Of a stretch of 8,135 bases of DNA, positions 5,108-8,135 are shown in pieces. Every line of letters begins with the position of its first letter. Positions within the stretch are counted from its first letter, which is position 1. The stretch covers positions 1 to 8,135 of the forward strand of contig CAIYCP010000338.1 of the NCBI GenBank assembly GCA_903924715.1. Direction: 5' to 3'. Made by a program: the position numbers and the translations under genes. This stretch comes from an uncultured beta proteobacterium. Its GTDB lineage: Bacteria > Pseudomonadota > Gammaproteobacteria > Burkholderiales > Burkholderiaceae_B. The notes below the pieces were generated by a model, which saw only the letters and a program-made list of their open reading frames with translations, did not search any database and was not told the DNA's origin.

Positions 5108-7858
5108 ATGTGGCTGTTTACCCGCGCGCTGCAGTGCGCCCTCTTGGGTTCTCTCTCTTTTATGGCGGCAACCCAAAGTATGGCTTTAACCCTTCCAGTC
5201 GGCGTCACAGAGGTGACGAGCGTTGAAGGCATCACCGAATATCGGCTTGAAGCCAACGGCCTACGTGTTTTGCTCGCCCCAGATGATTCGAAGCCTACCA
5301 CAACAGTCAATATGACCTATCTGGTCGGTTCGCGCCACGAAAACTATGGTGAGACCGGCATGGCCCACCTGCTCGAACACATGCTGTTCAAAGGCACGCC
5401 TAATACCCCCAATGCGCTGGGTGAATTTTCAAAGCGTGGTTTACAAGCAAACGGCTCAACCTCTACCGATCGCACAAACTATTACGCTAGTTTTGCGGCA
5501 AACCCTGAAACGCTTAAATGGTATATCGGCTGGCAAGCGGATGCGATGGTCAATTCGACGATCAAGCGTGAAGACCTCGATACCGAAATGACGGTTGTCC
5601 GCAACGAAATGGAAAGTGGCGAAAACAATCCGTTTCAAATGCTTTGGCAGAAAATGCTGGGGCTCGCCTTTCAGTGGCACAACTACGGAAAAACGACAAT
5701 CGGCGCGCGCTCTGATGTCGAAAACGTCGATATCAATCAACTGCGTGCGTTTTATCGTACCCACTATCAACCAGACAACGCGGTCTTAATTGTTGCCGGA
5801 AAATTTGATCCTGAACTGGCTTTGACCGAAGTCAATAACGCTTTTGGCAAAATCCCAAAACCCGCCCGTACGCTGCCGCCTGAATACACGGTTGAGCCTG
5901 CTCAAGATGGCGAACGCGCGATCACTCTGCGTCGCACGGGTGGCTCTCCGCTCGTGGCGGCGATGTACCACGTGCCCCCAGCAGCACACCCAGATTTTTC
6001 TGCGCTCGACTTAGCCAGCATGATGATCGCGGACACCCCGTCGGGACGGCTCTACAAAGCGCTGGTCCCCACAAAACTAGCCGCAAGCGTGCTTGGCTTT
6101 ACGATGGACGAGTATGCGCCCGGTATCGTGATGTTTGGCGCCACACTCGAGCCTGGCATGGATCAAATAAAAGCACTCGATACGCTGGCCAGCACAATCG
6201 AATCACTTTCCAAGCAACCCTTTACCTCTGAAGAGCTTGAACGCGTGCGAAACCAGTGGCTCAAAAGCTGGGATCAAATGTTTAGCGACGCACAAAAAAT
6301 TAGCGCAGGCCTCTCTGAGGCAATCGCAGTCGGTGACTGGCGAATGCTGTTCGTCTCTCGCGATCGCATTCGAACCGTCACCTTGGCTCAGGCACAAAAA
6401 GTCGCCCAAGAATATCTAACGCAGGCCAATCGTACGCAAGGCCAATATATCCCCACTGAGAAGCCTGTACGCGCCCCCCTCGCCGCCATTCCGGATCTTA
6501 AAAAAGACCTAGCAGACTATCGCGGCAGCGCGCAACTCAAACAAGCCGAAGCCTTCAATCCTGATCCTGGCAATATCGACGCACTGACTCAACGCAAAGT
6601 GTTAAAGCTAGCGAATGGCTCGGTCAAACTCGCCATGCTGCCCAAAGAAGCGCGCGGCGATCGCGTCAACGCCTCGATCGCCCTGCAGTTTGGCAGTGTT
6701 GAGTCGCTCAAAGGCCAACGCTTAAATGCCATTGTCACGGCCGATCTTCTGCTTAAGGGCACTGATCAATTAACGCGCGAACAAATCAGCGACCGCATCG
6801 ATGCCCTTGGGGGTGAGGTTGGGATTTCGGGCTCGGGAACTGAACTCAACATCAGCCTGTCGACCACGCAGGCCAATATCGATGCCTTGATCAGTCTAGT
6901 GCTTGATGTGGTGCAGCACGCCAATTTTGCGCAAGCGCAGCTTGATGAATACACCAGCAAACTCACGACCAGTCTCAAGAGTTCAATGACAGAACCCACT
7001 GCCATCGCTTCACGCATGCTGACGCGTCATGACAATCCATGGGCAAAAGACGACATTCGTTACATGCCAAGCTTTGAAGAATCTCTTGCCTCAGTGGCAA
7101 ATCTTAAGCGAAGCGATTTAGTGAATTTTCATAAAACATTCTATGGCGCCGGAAAAATATCGATCGGGATCGTGGGGCAATTCAACCCTACGAGCTTCGA
7201 ACAGGCCGTTAGCAAGGCGCTGAGCACGTGGGCACCTGGCGCACCCTACACCCGGATCAGCCAACCTTACCGCGCAGTCAAGCCCGAGCAAATGCAAGCG
7301 CTCACGCCTGACAAAGCGAATGCGTTCTACACGGCAAATCTCACCTTAAAACTTCAGGATACCGATCCTGACTATCCCGCACTCTATCTTGCAAATTTTC
7401 TGCTGGGTTCGTCTGAAACATCGCGACTATGGATGCGCGTACGTGAAAAAGAAGGCCTGTCTTACAACGTACGTAGTCGCCTCTCAGTCTCTTCGTTTGA
7501 GCCTACTGGCTCATGGGGTGTCTACGCAATTTTTGCGCCAGAAAATCGCGAAAAAGTAGAGACTGCGATCCGTCAGGAGTTTGATCGTTTAATCAAAGAC
7601 GGCTTCGATTCGACCGAAGTCAAAGATGGGATCACCGCACTGTTGAACTATCGCAAACTCGCTCGGGCGCAACAAGGCAGTCTGGCGTCTGCCTGGGTGA
7701 GTTACATGGAAAGTGATCGCACCTTTGCCTGGGCCGCAGAACTAGATAAAAAGATTGCGGCGCTGACGCCAGAGCAACTCAACACAGTTGTCCGTAAATA
7801 CTTGCAACCGACGCAATTCAGTAGCGTGGCCGCAGGAGATTTTGAGAAAAAGAAATAA
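5108..7858 (+). CDS. Periplasmic M16 family zinc peptidase (two-lobe, insulinase-like)
   Basis: This exported zinc metallopeptidase of the M16 (pitrilysin/insulinase) family carries both lobes on one chain, like PqqL-type proteins. From the ATG at 5108 it has 916 residues. The signal peptide is at 1-26 (MWLFTRALQC to a TQSMA cleavage). The catalytic lobe carries the inverted zinc motif HLLEH (His87, Glu90, His91), with the third ligand Glu167 in VVRNEMESGEN. The second lobe starts near residue 480. It keeps the fold, including a degenerate LLLKGT segment, but has no HxxEH. It holds the substrate-binding Arg/Tyr pair expected in inactive lobes (REKEGLSY, Arg779 and Tyr786). It should degrade peptides in the periplasm. 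An upstream in-frame ATG at 5048 would add 20 residues, but that part lies in a hairpin and would put a long polar extension before the signal peptide. Neither start has a clear ribosome site. Confidence 0.92.
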   Translation: MWLFTRALQCALLGSLSFMAATQSMALTLPVGVTEVTSVEGITEYRLEANGLRVLLAPDDSKPTTTVNMTYLVGSRHENYGETGMAHLLEHMLFKGTPNTPNALGEFSKRGLQANGSTSTDRTNYYASFAANPETLKWYIGWQADAMVNSTIKREDLDTEMTVVRNEMESGENNPFQMLWQKMLGLAFQWHNYGKTTIGARSDVENVDINQLRAFYRTHYQPDNAVLIVAGKFDPELALTEVNNAFGKIPKPARTLPPEYTVEPAQDGERAITLRRTGGSPLVAAMYHVPPAAHPDFSALDLASMMIADTPSGRLYKALVPTKLAASVLGFTMDEYAPGIVMFGATLEPGMDQIKALDTLASTIESLSKQPFTSEELERVRNQWLKSWDQMFSDAQKISAGLSEAIAVGDWRMLFVSRDRIRTVTLAQAQKVAQEYLTQANRTQGQYIPTEKPVRAPLAAIPDLKKDLADYRGSAQLKQAEAFNPDPGNIDALTQRKVLKLANGSVKLAMLPKEARGDRVNASIALQFGSVESLKGQRLNAIVTADLLLKGTDQLTREQISDRIDALGGEVGISGSGTELNISLSTTQANIDALISLVLDVVQHANFAQAQLDEYTSKLTTSLKSSMTEPTAIASRMLTRHDNPWAKDDIRYMPSFEESLASVANLKRSDLVNFHKTFYGAGKISIGIVGQFNPTSFEQAVSKALSTWAPGAPYTRISQPYRAVKPEQMQALTPDKANAFYTANLTLKLQDTDPDYPALYLANFLLGSSETSRLWMRVREKEGLSYNVRSRLSVSSFEPTGSWGVYAIFAPENREKVETAIRQEFDRLIKDGFDSTEVKDGITALLNYRKLARAQQGSLASAWVSYMESDRTFAWAAELDKKIAALTPEQLNTVVRKYLQPTQFSSVAAGDFEKKK

Positions 7859-7906
7859 GGGTCGTTCGCATTCGAATCAACATCACTCGCTGCATGGTTT
7901 GACCCG

Positions 7907-7938
7907 TAAAAAAACAGCCCCGAGGGGCTGTTTTTTTA
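7907..7938. terminator. Bidirectional intrinsic terminator (M16 peptidase / dnaJ)
   Basis: A perfect 14-bp inverted repeat has arms at 7907-7920 and 7925-7938 and a CGAG tetraloop. The core ACAGCC C/G GGCTGT is flanked by seven A and seven T, so it works on both strands. It lies about 50 bp after the M16 stop and 23 bp after the dnaJ stop on the other strand, between convergent genes. Confidence 0.93.
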
Positions 7939-7961
7939 TCTGACAAATTATGAAAAGATGA

Positions 7962-8135
7962 TCAAGAGAAAAAATCTTTGACGCGATCTGTCCACGACTT
8001 ACTTTGCGGCGAATGCTTGTCGCTACCCTCTCGAAGCGAGGCTTCAAATTGGCGCAATAGTGTCTTTTGATCTTCGGTTAAACGCACCGGAGTTTCAACA
8101 ACTACATGACAATACAAATCGCCCGGATAAGAGGA
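7962..8135 (-). CDS. dnaJ: Chaperone protein DnaJ, C-terminal fragment
   Basis: These are the last 57 codons and the stop of DnaJ (Hsp40), the cytoplasmic co-chaperone that delivers unfolded clients to DnaK and stimulates its ATPase. The gene continues beyond the right edge, so the J domain, Gly/Phe region and zinc-finger repeats are not in the window. What is visible is the end of the second substrate-binding domain (YPGDLYCHVVVETPVRLTEDQ) and the dimerisation tail (LLRQFEASLREG), then HSPQSKSWTDRVKDFFS before a TGA at 7964-7962. The SKSWTDRVK.FF ending is the typical betaproteobacterial DnaJ C-terminus. The reading frame is intact to the edge. dnaK and grpE usually lie upstream of dnaJ, which would be to the right of this window. 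The shared terminator follows the stop. Confidence 0.95.
   Translation of the reverse strand, partial: SSYPGDLYCHVVVETPVRLTEDQKTLLRQFEASLREGSDKHSPQSKSWTDRVKDFFS

Noticed and set aside
5456..5770. A 104-codon minus-strand open frame inside the M16 gene
   Set aside because: It is antisense to the zinc-binding lobe of a well-supported peptidase, and its composition looks like reverse-frame noise.
1..8135. Search for mobile elements, CRISPR arrays, tRNA/rRNA genes, defence or toxin systems
   Set aside because: No direct repeat arrays, transposase or integrase motifs, or RNA-gene signatures were seen; all long frames belong to ordinary chromosomal families.

Overview
The window looks like ordinary chromosome from a betaproteobacterium, most likely Burkholderiales (Alcaligenaceae or a relative). 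The evidence is a DUF1841 gene (a family I associate with betaproteobacteria), a DnaJ tail of the betaproteobacterial type, and a two-subunit sodium:solute symporter. By eye the base composition is moderate, near half G+C. I see no insertion sequence, integrase, tRNA, rRNA, CRISPR array or phage gene. Genus cannot be fixed from the sequence alone.

Layout, left to right. (1) 1-633, minus strand: a small two-helix membrane protein (DUF4212) followed directly by the first 120 codons of the sodium:solute symporter large subunit, which runs off the left edge. (2) 634-922: a gap of about 290 bp between divergent genes, with only weak promoter candidates. (3) 923-1351, plus strand: a DUF1841 protein of unknown function. 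It ends at a perfect hairpin terminator (1392-1428) that also serves the convergent cytochrome operon. (4) 1457-2227, minus strand: two tandem genes for small periplasmic mono-heme c-type cytochromes. (5) 2365-5036, plus strand: a three-gene block with overlapping ends, encoding a MoxR-type AAA+ ATPase, a GNAT acetyltransferase and a CoxE-like VWA protein. (6) 5048/5108-7858, plus strand: an exported, two-lobed M16 zinc peptidase, preceded by an intercistronic hairpin and followed by a second bidirectional terminator (7907-7938). (7) 7962-8135, minus strand: the C-terminal end of DnaJ, running off the right edge.

Functional reading. MoxR ATPases paired with VWA proteins (CoxD/CoxE, NorQ/NorD, CbbQ/CbbO, RavA/ViaA) remodel or mature partner proteins, often metalloenzymes. 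Here such a pair is transcribed divergently from two c-type cytochromes across an 83-138 bp gap (depending on which cytochrome start is used), and an acetyltransferase gene is inserted between ATPase and VWA with overlaps at both ends. This is the least explained part of the window and the best candidate for an uncharacterised system, but the link between the parts is inference from gene order. The remaining genes are recognisable conserved families.
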